The notes beneath the pieces are model-generated. The model searched no databases. It was not told where the DNA came from and worked only from the letters and a program-made list of their open reading frames with translations. DNA of 55,706 nucleotides, from the NCBI GenBank assembly GCA_016868205.1, contig VGHR01000005.1:1-55706 (forward strand), in the 5' to 3' direction. A program made the translations under genes and the position numbers. Shown here piece after piece: positions 25,101 through 33,532 of this stretch (position 1 is the stretch's first letter; every line of letters begins with the position of its first letter). Origin of the DNA: Betaproteobacteria bacterium. GTDB taxonomy: Bacteria > Pseudomonadota > Gammaproteobacteria > Burkholderiales > Burkholderiaceae_C.

Positions 25101-25128
25101 AGGCGGCGCTAAACTCTAGCGGTGCCGC
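25101..25128 (+). other. Stem-loop between the BioC-like and DUF2244 genes
   Basis: GGCGGC-GCTA at 25101-25110 pairs with TAGC and GCCGCC at 25116-25128, with a GGT bulge on the 3' side and an AACTC loop. No T tract follows, so it is not an obvious intrinsic terminator; it may protect the 3' end of the upstream message. Confidence 0.35.
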
Positions 25129-25179
25129 CCAATTGACGCTCTTGGAGCTCTGCCCCGCCCCTGATCCACCGGCCCCGTG

Positions 25180-25680
25180 ATGTCAACGCCCCCTCCGTAC
25201 CGCTTCGCCACTGCCTACTCCAGCGATGAGGAGGGTCGGTGCGCCGGGCTGCGCTGGACGCTGCGTCGCAATTGCAGTTTGTCGCCCGGGCAGTTGCTGC
25301 GCTTTTACCTCGGCGTGTGCGCTGTGTCCTTGGTCATCGCTGGCGGTTTCTGGTTCATGGGGGCGACCCTGGTTCTGCCCTTTGCCTCGGTGGAGATTGC
25401 GGTGCTCGGTGCGGCCCTGCTGATTTACGCGCGTCATGCCGGTGATGGGGAAACCATCATCCTACAGGGTCCCATGCTGGTGGTCGAGCGAGACCACGGC
25501 GGGGCGACCGAGCGCACCGAGTTCTCGCGCGATTGGGTGCGGGTGGAACCCAGCGGTGGCGATGGTTCTCTGATTGAAGTGTCCGGCCAGGGCCGGCGTG
25601 TGGTTGTCGGCCGGCATTTGAGGCCAGAGCTCAGGCCTGCCTTGGCGCGGGAGATTCGCATGGCTTTGCGTGGGGCCTGA
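25180..25680 (+). CDS. DUF2244 domain-containing membrane protein
   Basis: Protein of 166 residues with two hydrophobic segments (about residues 43-63 and 67-87) followed by a soluble beta-rich tail. Family features are the WTLRRNCSLSPGQLLRFY opening and the late R-x-W-V-x-V element with RRVVVGRHLRPE. DUF2244 genes are commonly found just upstream of cytochrome c oxidase genes in Burkholderiales, as here, and a role with the oxidase is inferred only from that. The ATG is used; a GTG one codon earlier is also possible. Confidence 0.85.
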   Translation: MSTPPPYRFATAYSSDEEGRCAGLRWTLRRNCSLSPGQLLRFYLGVCAVSLVIAGGFWFMGATLVLPFASVEIAVLGAALLIYARHAGDGETIILQGPMLVVERDHGGATERTEFSRDWVRVEPSGGDGSLIEVSGQGRRVVVGRHLRPELRPALAREIRMALRGA

Positions 25681-25724
25681 CCGGGGGGCCATCCCAAGCT
25701 GTCACCAAACTTTCAAAGGCGCGC

Positions 25725-25753
25725 TTTCGAGCCCTACGCTCACTGCCTATAAT
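25725..25753 (+). promoter_or_regulatory. Candidate sigma-70 promoter of the cytochrome oxidase operon
   Basis: A perfect TATAAT at 25748-25753 lies 44 bp before the coxB start. The -35 candidate TTTCGA at 25725-25730, 17 bp upstream, is poor (3 of 6). The perfect -10 box in the only sizeable gap before coxB makes it the most likely start site of the operon. Confidence 0.5.
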
Positions 25754-25797
25754 CCCGGGGTTGATCTGATCACGAAACCTTCCGAAGAGCAAAGACG

Positions 25798-27045
25798 ATG
25801 AACGCGAGCAAATTTCAGGGCGGCGGTTTGAGGAGCGTTTCGGCGCTCGTCCGATCGATTCGAGACCTCTTGGCATCGGTGGCCGGCAAGGCGTACGGTG
25901 CTTTGGCTTTGGTGGCCGCCTCCTGGGCCTCCTCGGCAGCCGCGAGTTCCTTCAACCTGCCCGGCGGCCCGCAGCCTTTTCAGCTCAATTTACCCAGTCC
26001 AGCCACCCGCATCGCAGCTGAACAAAACTGGCTGCACTGGGCCATGATGATCATCTGCCTGGTCATCTTCATCGCGGTGTTCGGTGTGATGTTCTATTCC
26101 ATCTGGAAGCATCGGCGCTCGGTGGGCCACAAGGCGGCCTCTTTTCACGAGTCCACCGCGGTGGAGATTGCCTGGACCGTGGTGCCCTTCCTCATTGTCA
26201 TTGGCATGGCTCTGCTTTCGACCAAGCTGCTGGTGGCGCAAAAAGACACCTCCAACGCCGACCTGACCATCAAGGCCACCGGCATTCAGTGGAAGTGGGG
26301 GTATGAATACATCAAGGGGGAGGGTGAGGGCATAGCCTTTGTCTCCACGCTCGATGCCGGCCACCGAGCGCTGTCCAATGCCGGCGGGCCCAAGCCGGGC
26401 GAGATCATCAGCGACTACCTGCTCAAGGTTGACAACCCGCTGGTCGTGCCGGTCAACCAGAAGGTTCGTATCATCACGACGGCCAACGATGTGATTCACG
26501 CCTTTGCGGTGCCGCAGTTTGGCATCAAGCAGGACGCCATTCCTGGCTTCGTGCGCGACACTTGGTTCCGCGCCGAAAAAACCGGTGATTTTTACGGCCA
26601 GTGCCAGGAGTTGTGCGGTAAAGAGCATGCTTACATGCCTATCCATGTCAAGGTGGTGACGGCCGAGCAGTACTCGCAATGGGTGCAGGCCAAGCTCAAG
26701 GAGGCCGCGGCCAAAGCGGATGACCCGAGCAAGGTTTGGCAGCAGGCTGATCTGGTGGCCCGCGGCGAGAAGGTCTACGCGGCCAATTGCGCGGCCTGCC
26801 ATCAGGCCAGCGGCAAAGGGGCCGGCCCCATCAAGGCCCTCGATGGTTCGGCCATCGTCGTCGATGCCGACCCGCTCAAAACCATCAACATTCTTCTCAA
26901 TGGCGCTGCTGGCGGTGCCATGCCGGCCTGGAAGCAGCTCAGTGACACCGAGATCGCCGCGGTCATCACCTACACCAAGAACAACTGGTCAAACAAGACC
27001 GGTCAGCTCGTTCAGCCCGCGCAAGTTCAATCGGCGCGCAAATAA
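25798..27045 (+). CDS. coxB: Cytochrome c oxidase subunit II with fused cytochrome c domain
   Basis: Subunit of 415 residues that receives electrons from cytochrome c and passes them to subunit I. Two membrane helices lie at about residues 80-103 and 120-142. The CuA site is complete: VIHAF, CQELC (Cys269, Cys273), then EHAYM. A C-terminal cytochrome c domain has CAACH (Cys331, Cys334, His335) and an axial Met in GAMPAW. The fused heme domain is of the caa3 kind. N-terminal residues 1-43 look like a signal or leader segment. First structural gene of the oxidase operon. Confidence 0.96.
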   Translation: MNASKFQGGGLRSVSALVRSIRDLLASVAGKAYGALALVAASWASSAAASSFNLPGGPQPFQLNLPSPATRIAAEQNWLHWAMMIICLVIFIAVFGVMFYSIWKHRRSVGHKAASFHESTAVEIAWTVVPFLIVIGMALLSTKLLVAQKDTSNADLTIKATGIQWKWGYEYIKGEGEGIAFVSTLDAGHRALSNAGGPKPGEIISDYLLKVDNPLVVPVNQKVRIITTANDVIHAFAVPQFGIKQDAIPGFVRDTWFRAEKTGDFYGQCQELCGKEHAYMPIHVKVVTAEQYSQWVQAKLKEAAAKADDPSKVWQQADLVARGEKVYAANCAACHQASGKGAGPIKALDGSAIVVDADPLKTINILLNGAAGGAMPAWKQLSDTEIAAVITYTKNNWSNKTGQLVQPAQVQSARK

Positions 27046-27084
27046 GTTCAAGAGTTCGTCGAAATCCTATTAAAGGGTAGATCC

Positions 27085-28701
27085 ATGAGTGCAGTCCTCG
27101 ACCATCATTCGCACGATCACGATCATGATCACCACGCACCCACCGGCTGGCGCCGCTGGGTGTTCGCCACCAATCACAAGGACATTGGCACCCTGTATCT
27201 GCTGTTCGCTTTTGCGATGCTGATGTTTGGCGGTGTGTTGGCGCTGGGGATCCGAGCGGAGCTGTTTCAGCCGGGCTTGCAACTGGTCAACCCGGAGTTG
27301 TTCAACCAGCTCACCACCATGCACGGGCTCATCATGGTGTTCGGCGCGATCATGCCGGCCTTCGTGGGCTTCGCCAACTGGATGATCCCGCTGCAAATCG
27401 GTGCGGCCGATATGGCTTTTGCGCGCATGAACAACTTGAGTTTCTGGTTGATGATCCCGGCCGGACTGATGCTGGCCGGCTCATTCTTCATGCCCGGCGG
27501 TGCGCCCGCGGCTGGCTGGACCTTGTATGCGCCGTTGACGCTGCAGATGGGTCCGTCCATGGACGCCGGCATTTTTGCCCTGCATATTCTGGGCGCCTCG
27601 TCCATCATGGGCTCGATCAACATCATCGTCACCATTTTGAATATGCGCGCCCCCGGGATGACGCTGATGAAGATGCCGATGTTCGTTTGGACCTGGCTGA
27701 TCACGGCCTACCTGCTCATTGCGGTCATGCCGGTGCTCGCTGGCGCCATCACCATGACGCTGACCGATCGCCACTTCGGCACCAGCTTCTTTAATCCGGC
27801 CGGCGGCGGCGATCCGGTGATGTACCAGCATATCTTCTGGTTCTTCGGGCATCCCGAGGTCTACATCATGATCCTGCCGGCCTTTGGCATCATCAGCCAT
27901 ATCATTCCGGCCTTCTCGCGCAAGCGTCTCTTCGGCTACGCGTCCATGGTGTATGCCACCGGCTCGATCGCCATTCTGAGCTTCATTGTCTGGGCCCACC
28001 ACATGTTTACGACCGGCATGCCGGTGACGGGTCAGCTTTTCTTCATGTACGCCACCATGCTGATTGCCGTACCCACCGGGGTGAAGGTGTTCAACTGGAT
28101 CGCCACCATGTGGAAGGGCTCAATGACCTTTGAGACGCCCATGCTGTTCGCCGTTGGATTCCTGTTTGTGTTCACCATGGGCGGCTTCACCGGGCTTATC
28201 CTTTCGGTGGCGCCGGTCGACACACAGCTGCAGGACGGCTACTATGTTGTCGCACATTTCCACTATGTGCTGGTGGCCGGTTCGCTGTATGCCATGTTCG
28301 CCGGTTTCTATTACTGGGTTCCCAAGTGGACCGGCGTGATGTACAACGAAACACGGGGCAAGATCCACTTCTGGTGGTCGCTGATTTCCTTCAACATCAC
28401 CTTCTTCCCCATGCACTTCCTGGGCCTGGCGGGCATGCCGCGGCGCTACGCAGACTACCCCATGCAGTTTGCTGACTTCAATATGTGGGCGAGCGTCGGA
28501 GCCTTCGCATTTGGCATCGCCCAGGTTTATTTCTTCCTTTTCGTCGTGCTGCCCGTGATGCGTGGCGTCGGCGAAAAGGCTTCGGCCAAGCCCTGGGAGG
28601 CGGCTGAAGGCCTGGAGTGGGAAGTGCCCTCGCCGGCTCCCTTCCATACCTTCGAGACGCCCCCCAAGCTAGATGCCACCGCCACGCGCGTGATTGGTTG
28701 A
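27085..28701 (+). CDS. coxA: Cytochrome c oxidase subunit I
   Basis: Catalytic membrane subunit of 538 residues with about 12 helices; it reduces oxygen and pumps protons. Heme a, heme a3 and CuB ligands are recognisable: MHGLIMVF for the low-spin heme, WFFGHPEVYIMIL with the His-Tyr crosslink pair, WAHHMF, and VAHFHYVLVAG. The N-terminus has an unusual run of His and Asp between residues 7 and 17 before the conserved ATNHKDIGTLY. It is 39 bp after coxB. Confidence 0.98.
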   Translation: MSAVLDHHSHDHDHDHHAPTGWRRWVFATNHKDIGTLYLLFAFAMLMFGGVLALGIRAELFQPGLQLVNPELFNQLTTMHGLIMVFGAIMPAFVGFANWMIPLQIGAADMAFARMNNLSFWLMIPAGLMLAGSFFMPGGAPAAGWTLYAPLTLQMGPSMDAGIFALHILGASSIMGSINIIVTILNMRAPGMTLMKMPMFVWTWLITAYLLIAVMPVLAGAITMTLTDRHFGTSFFNPAGGGDPVMYQHIFWFFGHPEVYIMILPAFGIISHIIPAFSRKRLFGYASMVYATGSIAILSFIVWAHHMFTTGMPVTGQLFFMYATMLIAVPTGVKVFNWIATMWKGSMTFETPMLFAVGFLFVFTMGGFTGLILSVAPVDTQLQDGYYVVAHFHYVLVAGSLYAMFAGFYYWVPKWTGVMYNETRGKIHFWWSLISFNITFFPMHFLGLAGMPRRYADYPMQFADFNMWASVGAFAFGIAQVYFFLFVVLPVMRGVGEKASAKPWEAAEGLEWEVPSPAPFHTFETPPKLDATATRVIG

Positions 28702-28708
28702 GGTGGGC

Positions 28709-28819
28709 GTGTCCGGTCAAGACGGAAAGAGCAATCGCCGCCTGGGGCTGATTCTGGCCACGGTGGCATTGGTCTTTTTCTTGGGCTTCATGGCCCGCAT
28801 TGTTTTGCTCGGTGCCTGA
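28709..28819 (+). CDS. Cytochrome oxidase small assembly protein
   Basis: A 36-residue reading frame between coxA and ctaG that starts with GTG (another GTG lies two codons upstream). It has a short polar N-terminus with basic residues (SGQDGKSNRR) and one membrane helix (about residues 12-34: LGLILATVALVFFLGFM and on). Single-helix genes of this size in exactly this position are annotated in other Burkholderiales as small assembly proteins of the oxidase. The position and the helix support a real gene; the role is inferred from context. Confidence 0.7.
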   Translation: MSGQDGKSNRRLGLILATVALVFFLGFMARIVLLGA

Positions 28820-28828
28820 GCGTCGATC

Positions 28829-29440
28829 ATGCAAATGCGTCGCGATAACCTGCGGATGACCGGCAAGCTGGTGGTGATTGTGCTGGGCATGTTCGGCTTT
28901 GGTTATGCCCTGGTGCCGCTGTACATTGCAATTTGCGAGATGACCGGCATCAATGTGCTGGCGCTCAGTGACAAGCTGATTCCAGGCAACACCTCGCGGC
29001 AGGCCGCCAATACCCAGATTGACGCCACGCGTACGGTGACGATCGAGTTCGATGCCAACGCCCGTGGCCCCTGGGACTTCAAACCCGCAGTCCGTTCGGT
29101 TCAGGTTCGTCCCGGTGAGCTCACCACCGTCATGTACGAATTCCAGAACATCCAGAACCGGACCATGGCCGCACAGGCCATTCCCAGCTATGCACCGCGA
29201 CAGGCCTCGCCGCATTTCAACAAGCTCGAGTGTTTCTGCTTTAACCAGTACACCCTGGCTCCGGGCGAGAAGCGTCAGTGGCCCGTGGCCTTCGTCATTG
29301 ACCCCAAGCTGCCCAAGGATGTGACTACGATTACCCTGTCCTACACCTTCTTCGAGGTGGGCGGTAAGGTGCCCGCAGCCCCTTCAGGCTCGGTGGGCAA
29401 GTCGGCCGCTACGGCTGCGTCCGGTCATTCGGGAGCCTGA
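28829..29440 (+). CDS. ctaG: Cytochrome c oxidase assembly protein CtaG (Cox11)
   Basis: Copper chaperone of 203 residues that inserts CuB into subunit I. One N-terminal membrane anchor (about residues 11-32) is followed by a periplasmic immunoglobulin-like domain. The Cu(I) site CFCFNQYTLAPGE is intact, as are YIAICEMTGIN after the anchor and the IPSYAPRQASPHFNKLECF segment leading to it. The C-terminal tail of Ser, Ala and Gly is low complexity. It starts 9 bp after the small assembly gene. Confidence 0.95.
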   Translation: MQMRRDNLRMTGKLVVIVLGMFGFGYALVPLYIAICEMTGINVLALSDKLIPGNTSRQAANTQIDATRTVTIEFDANARGPWDFKPAVRSVQVRPGELTTVMYEFQNIQNRTMAAQAIPSYAPRQASPHFNKLECFCFNQYTLAPGEKRQWPVAFVIDPKLPKDVTTITLSYTFFEVGGKVPAAPSGSVGKSAATAASGHSGA

Positions 29441-29445
29441 GTATC

Positions 29446-29646
29446 GTGGCCGGATTGAACCCTGCTTCCTGGATCGGTACGGTCAAGGCTGTGTTGTGGT
29501 CCTTTTTGGGGTTGCGTGCTCGCAGCGACTTCGACCACGATGTGCGCCAGCTCAAGCCGCTGCAGGTGATTGCAGTGGCCTTCCTGGGCGTGTTTGTTTT
29601 TGTGGGCGGCCTGGCTGCGCTGGTGCACTGGATAGTGCCTGGTTGA
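29446..29646 (+). CDS. DUF2970 domain-containing small membrane protein
   Basis: Protein of 66 residues starting with GTG. The conserved part is TVKAVLWSFLGLRARSDFDHD, followed by a single membrane helix (about residues 42-62). DUF2970 proteins are regularly encoded between ctaG and coxC in betaproteobacteria, and a link to oxidase assembly is inferred only from position. It starts 5 bp after the ctaG stop. Confidence 0.85.
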   Translation: MAGLNPASWIGTVKAVLWSFLGLRARSDFDHDVRQLKPLQVIAVAFLGVFVFVGGLAALVHWIVPG

Positions 29647-29701
29647 GCCACGGCCTGTTGCTTAGGTTTTTGCAGAGCGATTGAGTCAAAGAGGAAAGAG
29701 T

Positions 29702-30583
29702 ATGTCTTCAGCTACGCATGGCACCACGCCTTATTACTTTGTACCGGCCCCATCGCGCCACCCGGTCATGACCGCAATTGGGCTGTTCTTCGTCATCTTT
29801 GGCGCGACGCAATGGGTCAATGGGGCTGCTTGGGGAGCTTACAGCCTCTTGTTCGGCCTGCTCTGGTGGTTTATGGTGCTCTTCCAGTGGTTCCGCGATG
29901 CGGTCGGCGAGAGCGAGGGGGGCCTCTACAGCGCCCGGATTGATCGCTCTTTCCGCTGGAGCATGAGCTGGTTTATTTTTTCCGAGGTCATGTTTTTCGG
30001 AGCCTTCTTCTCGGCCTTGTGGTGGGCCCGCGCGCACGCCCTACCCGCGCTGGGTAGTTTGGACAATGCCCTGCTGTGGCCTGATTTCCGGGCCGTCTGG
30101 CCGACGGTTGAGGCTGGCGTCACCGGTTCGCCGGCCGACATCGTCGAGCCCTTTGCCACGATTGGCCCGTTCTGGCTTCCGACTATCAACACGGCCTTGT
30201 TGCTGACCTCTGGCGTAACGCTGACCATTGCGCACCACGCGCTGCGCGAGGGGCATCGCGCCAAAACCATCAACTACATGTGGATCACTGTGTTGCTGGG
30301 CGCTACTTTCCTGTGCGTCCAGGGTTATGAGTACGCCCACCTCTACCAGGATCTCAACCTTAAGCTCAGCTCGGGTATTTACGGCTCAACCTTCTTCATG
30401 CTGACCGGCTTTCATGGCTTGCATGTGTTTGTCGGTATGCTGATGCTGCTGTTTATCACGCTGCGTCTGCAAAAAGGGCACTTCACGCCCGAGCGTCACT
30501 TCGGCTTTGAAGGTGCAGCCTGGTATTGGCATTTTGTTGATGTGGTTTGGCTCGGTTTGTACATCCTCGTCTACTGGATGTGA
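29702..30583 (+). CDS. coxC: Cytochrome c oxidase subunit III
   Basis: Core membrane subunit of 293 residues with seven hydrophobic helices. Seen: YYFVPAPSRHPVMTAIGLF at the start, WFRDAVGESEGGLYSA, FIFSEVMFFGAFF, and the C-terminal TGFHGLHVFVGML and WYWHFVDVVWL helices, all family marks. It stabilises subunit I. AGAGGAAAGAG just upstream of the ATG serves as the ribosome site. A terminator follows the stop. Confidence 0.97.
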   Translation: MSSATHGTTPYYFVPAPSRHPVMTAIGLFFVIFGATQWVNGAAWGAYSLLFGLLWWFMVLFQWFRDAVGESEGGLYSARIDRSFRWSMSWFIFSEVMFFGAFFSALWWARAHALPALGSLDNALLWPDFRAVWPTVEAGVTGSPADIVEPFATIGPFWLPTINTALLLTSGVTLTIAHHALREGHRAKTINYMWITVLLGATFLCVQGYEYAHLYQDLNLKLSSGIYGSTFFMLTGFHGLHVFVGMLMLLFITLRLQKGHFTPERHFGFEGAAWYWHFVDVVWLGLYILVYWM

Positions 30584-30620
30584 GGCGTTCGCCCCCGGCC
30601 CGGCCGGAGGGGCCTGAAGA

Positions 30621-30648
30621 AAGGCCGCATTTGTCGCGGCCTTTTTTT
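30621..30648 (+). terminator. Intrinsic terminator after coxC
   Basis: AAGGCCGC at 30621-30628 pairs perfectly with GCGGCCTT at 30636-30643 around a 7-nt loop, and the 3' arm runs into a T7 tract. It lies 37 bp after the coxC stop and 14 bp from the stop of the convergent small gene, so it may also end that transcript, with a weaker T tract on that strand. Confidence 0.88.
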
Positions 30649-30662
30649 ATGAGATCCGGGGC

Positions 30663-30884
30663 TCAGCTGCCGGTGGGTAAACCCGTCGGACGGATATAGC
30701 CGAGCTTCCAGGCCAGCAAAACGCAGACGAACAGCAGGATGGAAAATCCAACCCGGAAAGCCAAGGCTTTGGCCATGTGCCCGGACTTGGGCTTGTCACC
30801 GGTTCCACCCTTGAGCATGAAATACAGAGCGCTGGCCAAGGCCCCGATGATGGCCACAAAAGCCAGTCCAATGAGATATGACAT
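30663..30884 (-). CDS. Twin transmembrane protein (DUF2909 type)
   Basis: Protein of 73 residues with two membrane helices, about residues 4-24 and 43-62, separated by a basic loop (KGGTGDKPKSGHMAKAL). This layout fits the DUF2909 small proteins encoded beside SURF1 in Burkholderiales. The Met of MSYLIGLAFVA is used because the first helix begins there. It diverges from the SURF1 gene, whose start is 18 bp away, so the two may share a control region. Function unknown; tied to the oxidase by position only. Confidence 0.8.
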   Translation of the reverse strand: MSYLIGLAFVAIIGALASALYFMLKGGTGDKPKSGHMAKALAFRVGFSILLFVCVLLAWKLGYIRPTGLPTGS

Positions 30885-30902
30885 ACAGGAGATTATCTGC
30901 GC

Positions 30903-31667
30903 ATGCTGGAGTCTGAGCGTGAGTCTGCAGGCCGTTCGGGTCGTTCCCTGCGCTGGTGGGTTGTGACCCTGGCGACGCTGGGGATGGTTGCGTTGACCTT
31001 CTCCCTGGGGCGGTGGCAATTGGCCCGCGCTCAGTACAAGACCGAGCGGGCCGCCTCGATCGAGGCCCGGGCTCGGGCGCCTTCCTTGCCGGTGCAGGAA
31101 CTTCTAAGCAGCTCCGATCTGGCCCACCTGGTGCACAGGCGTGTGGTGGTTCAGGGGCACTGGCTAGCCGATCGCACGGTCTACCTTGATAACAGGCCGA
31201 TGGCGGGCCGTCAGGGCTTATGGGTCTTGACGCCTCTGCAATTGGAGGGACATGCGCAGGTGCTTTGGGTGCAGCGTGGCTGGATTGCGCGAAACTTTCA
31301 GGATCGGCGGCAAGTGAACCCGATAGACACGCCGCAGGGCCTGGTGAGTCTCGAGGGACGCTTAGCCCTGACCCCGGGGCAGCTTTATCAGCTTGGTCCT
31401 GAAGAAGTCGGTCCGATCCGACAAAATCTCGATCTGGCGCAGTATCGAGCCGAGTCGGGCTTGCCCCTGCTTTCGGCCCTTCTCATACAGACGGGGCAGC
31501 CCAGCGAGGGCCTGCTGCGTGATTGGGACCCGCCGGAGTCGGGGGTGCACAAGCATCAGGGGTATGCATTCCAGTGGTTCAGCCTGTCCGCTTTGCTGGT
31601 GTTGCTCTACGCTTGGTTTCAATGGATTGCGCCGTATCGCAGGAAGCTTTCAGCCCCCCGTTCATGA
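30903..31667 (+). CDS. SURF1 family protein (oxidase assembly)
   Basis: Membrane protein of 254 residues with one helix near each end (about residues 19-38 and 222-243) and a periplasmic domain between them, as in Surf1/Shy1, which helps deliver heme a to subunit I. Family features are FSLGRWQLARAQYK after the first helix, VVVQGHWLADRTVYLDNRP, and a C-terminal HKHQGYAFQWFSLSALL. The stop overlaps the next start (ATGA). Confidence 0.92.
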   Translation: MLESERESAGRSGRSLRWWVVTLATLGMVALTFSLGRWQLARAQYKTERAASIEARARAPSLPVQELLSSSDLAHLVHRRVVVQGHWLADRTVYLDNRPMAGRQGLWVLTPLQLEGHAQVLWVQRGWIARNFQDRRQVNPIDTPQGLVSLEGRLALTPGQLYQLGPEEVGPIRQNLDLAQYRAESGLPLLSALLIQTGQPSEGLLRDWDPPESGVHKHQGYAFQWFSLSALLVLLYAWFQWIAPYRRKLSAPRS

Positions 31668-32353
31668 ACACCCCTTTGCCCCCCAAGTCCGCGCCGGAGC
31701 AGCCCCTGAGCCTGACCGTTCACGACCTGCCTTCGCCCGAGCGGGCCAGTACGGCAGCGGCCGCTGCCGGTCGGGTGCGCATGCTGCTGATTTTGTTGGT
31801 CTGCGCCGCGCCGGTGATCGCCTCCTACTTTACTTACTACATCGTTCGGCCCGAGGGGCGGCGCAACTTCGGTGAGCTGATTGAGCCCCAGCGTCCCTTG
31901 CCCGCTATCCAGGCCATCAATTTGCAAGGGCAGTCTCAGCCCCTGAACCACCTCAAGGATCAGTGGTTGCTGATCAGCGTGGCCTCGGGCGCTTGTGATG
32001 AGCGTTGCCAAAACCATCTGTACCTGCAGCGTCAGCTGCGCGAGTCCCTGGGCCGTGAGAAGGACCGGGTGGATCGGGTGTGGCTGATCGACGATGAAGC
32101 ACCGGTACCCGCTTCCTTCCTACCGGCCTTGCAGGGAGCAGTGGTCCTGCGTGTGCCGGCCGCCGACCTGAGGGCCTGGTTGCAGCCTGCACCGGGTCAG
32201 CAGCTGGCCGATCACCTGTTTGTGGTTGACCCCATGGGCAACTGGATGCTTCGTATGCCTGCCGGCCTGAGCGTGGAGTCGGCCGGCCGTGCCAAGCGGG
32301 ATCTGGAGCGAGTCTTGCGGGCCTCGAGCAGCTGGGATCAGCCCGGCCGCTGA
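31664..32353 (+). CDS. SCO-like membrane-anchored thioredoxin-fold protein
   Basis: Protein of 229 residues with one membrane helix (about residues 39-60) and a periplasmic domain. It is not annotated by any strong motif, but Cys111 and Cys115 form a C-x3-C pair after a hydrophobic strand and His184 lies in ADHLFVVDP. This matches the spacing and context of the copper ligands of SCO proteins (C-x3-C and the DHS...DP segment), so I read it as a divergent SCO homologue. It is coupled to SURF1 and precedes ctaA. A role in copper or thiol handling for the oxidase is inferred. Confidence 0.65.
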   Translation: MNTPLPPKSAPEQPLSLTVHDLPSPERASTAAAAAGRVRMLLILLVCAAPVIASYFTYYIVRPEGRRNFGELIEPQRPLPAIQAINLQGQSQPLNHLKDQWLLISVASGACDERCQNHLYLQRQLRESLGREKDRVDRVWLIDDEAPVPASFLPALQGAVVLRVPAADLRAWLQPAPGQQLADHLFVVDPMGNWMLRMPAGLSVESAGRAKRDLERVLRASSSWDQPGR

Positions 32354-32365
32354 TGGAGCTGCGTC

Positions 32366-33532
32366 ATGACTGAAGTGGCTCTCTACGACTTCGGCCCCAC
32401 AGGGCGCCTTATGCTCATGGGCGTGCTTGTTGCTCTCGGCCCCCTGGCGTGGGTCTGGCTGCGACAGCGCTCAAGCGATCCGGTGCGGCGGCTGCGCACC
32501 CTCACCCTGGTGACTTTGTTCCTGACTTTTGACTTGATTGTCTTCGGCGCTTTCACCCGTCTGAGCGACTCGGGTCTGGGCTGCCCCGATTGGCCCGGCT
32601 GCTATGGCAGCGCCAGTCCCTTGGGCGCGCGTGAGGAAATCACCCAAGCGCAGACGGCTTTGCCCACCGGACCCGTGACCCACGCCAAGGCCTGGATCGA
32701 GATGGTGCACCGCTATCTGGCTACCGGCGTGGGCGTGCTCATCCTCACGCTGGCCGCTGCCAGCTGGTGGGCGAGTCGGCGTCCGGGGAGCGCGGGATCG
32801 ATCGTTTCCCCATGGTGGCCGACCTTGACGCTGGTATGGGTGTGTGTACAGGGGGCTTTTGGTGCCTGGACTGTGACCATGAAGCTGTTCCCGGCCATTG
32901 TGACCCTGCACTTGCTCGGCGGCTTGTTCTTGCTGGCCCTGCTGCAGGCGCAAGCCAGTCGCTACGCGCTGGCCGGGGGACACACGGACTGGACGATCCT
33001 GCCCCGGCGCGTCTACGCCCTGATGTGCCTTGGGTTTGCTTTGCTCTGGGTGCAGATTGCATTGGGCGGTTGGGTCAGCACCAATTACGCGGTGTTGGCC
33101 TGTACCGAATTTCCGTCCTGCCAGGGTTCGTTCTGGCCCCCCATGGATTTCCGACAGGGCTTTAGTTTCTGGCGCGAACTCGGCAGTACAGCAGACGGTC
33201 AAAACATCAGCTTTGCTGCGCTTACTGCCATCCACTATGTGCACCGGATCGGGGCTTACTTGGTGATGTTGATCTTGCTGATCGTCGCCGGCCTCTTGGG
33301 GCGTGAGCCGGCGACCCGTTCGGCCAGCTATTGGCTGCTTGGGCTGGTCATCTGGCAGTTTCTCAGTGGTCTGAGCAATGTCATTCTCGGCTGGCCTCTG
33401 GTGGCCGCCTTGGCCCATACCGGTGGCGCGGCTGCCCTGGTGGTACTGCTGACGGCTCTGGTCTCGCGCACCCGCGCCGGCAGCCCGCGGCCCGACAGGG
33501 CCTACACTGCGAGGTCCCAGGTGTCCGCATGA
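32366..33532 (+). CDS. ctaA: Heme A synthase (COX15/CtaA family)
   Basis: Eight-helix membrane monooxygenase of 388 residues that converts heme O to heme A for the oxidase. Seen: [20 protein letters not shown] near the first periplasmic loop, [12 protein letters not shown] and [13 protein letters not shown] with heme-ligand His residues, and [19 protein letters not shown] in the second half. The stop overlaps the ctaB start (ATGA), so synthesis of the two heme enzymes is coupled. Confidence 0.95.
   Translation: MTEVALYDFGPTGRLMLMGVLVALGPLAWVWLRQRSSDPVRRLRTLTLVTLFLTFDLIVFGAFTRLSDSGLGCPDWPGCYGSASPLGAREEITQAQTALPTGPVTHAKAWIEMVHRYLATGVGVLILTLAAASWWASRRPGSAGSIVSPWWPTLTLVWVCVQGAFGAWTVTMKLFPAIVTLHLLGGLFLLALLQAQASRYALAGGHTDWTILPRRVYALMCLGFALLWVQIALGGWVSTNYAVLACTEFPSCQGSFWPPMDFRQGFSFWRELGSTADGQNISFAALTAIHYVHRIGAYLVMLILLIVAGLLGREPATRSASYWLLGLVIWQFLSGLSNVILGWPLVAALAHTGGAAALVVLLTALVSRTRAGSPRPDRAYTARSQVSA

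Noticed and set aside
27098..27140. Short tandem repeat in the coxA start as a phase-variable tract
   Set aside because: The units are imperfect and few; slippage control is not supported.
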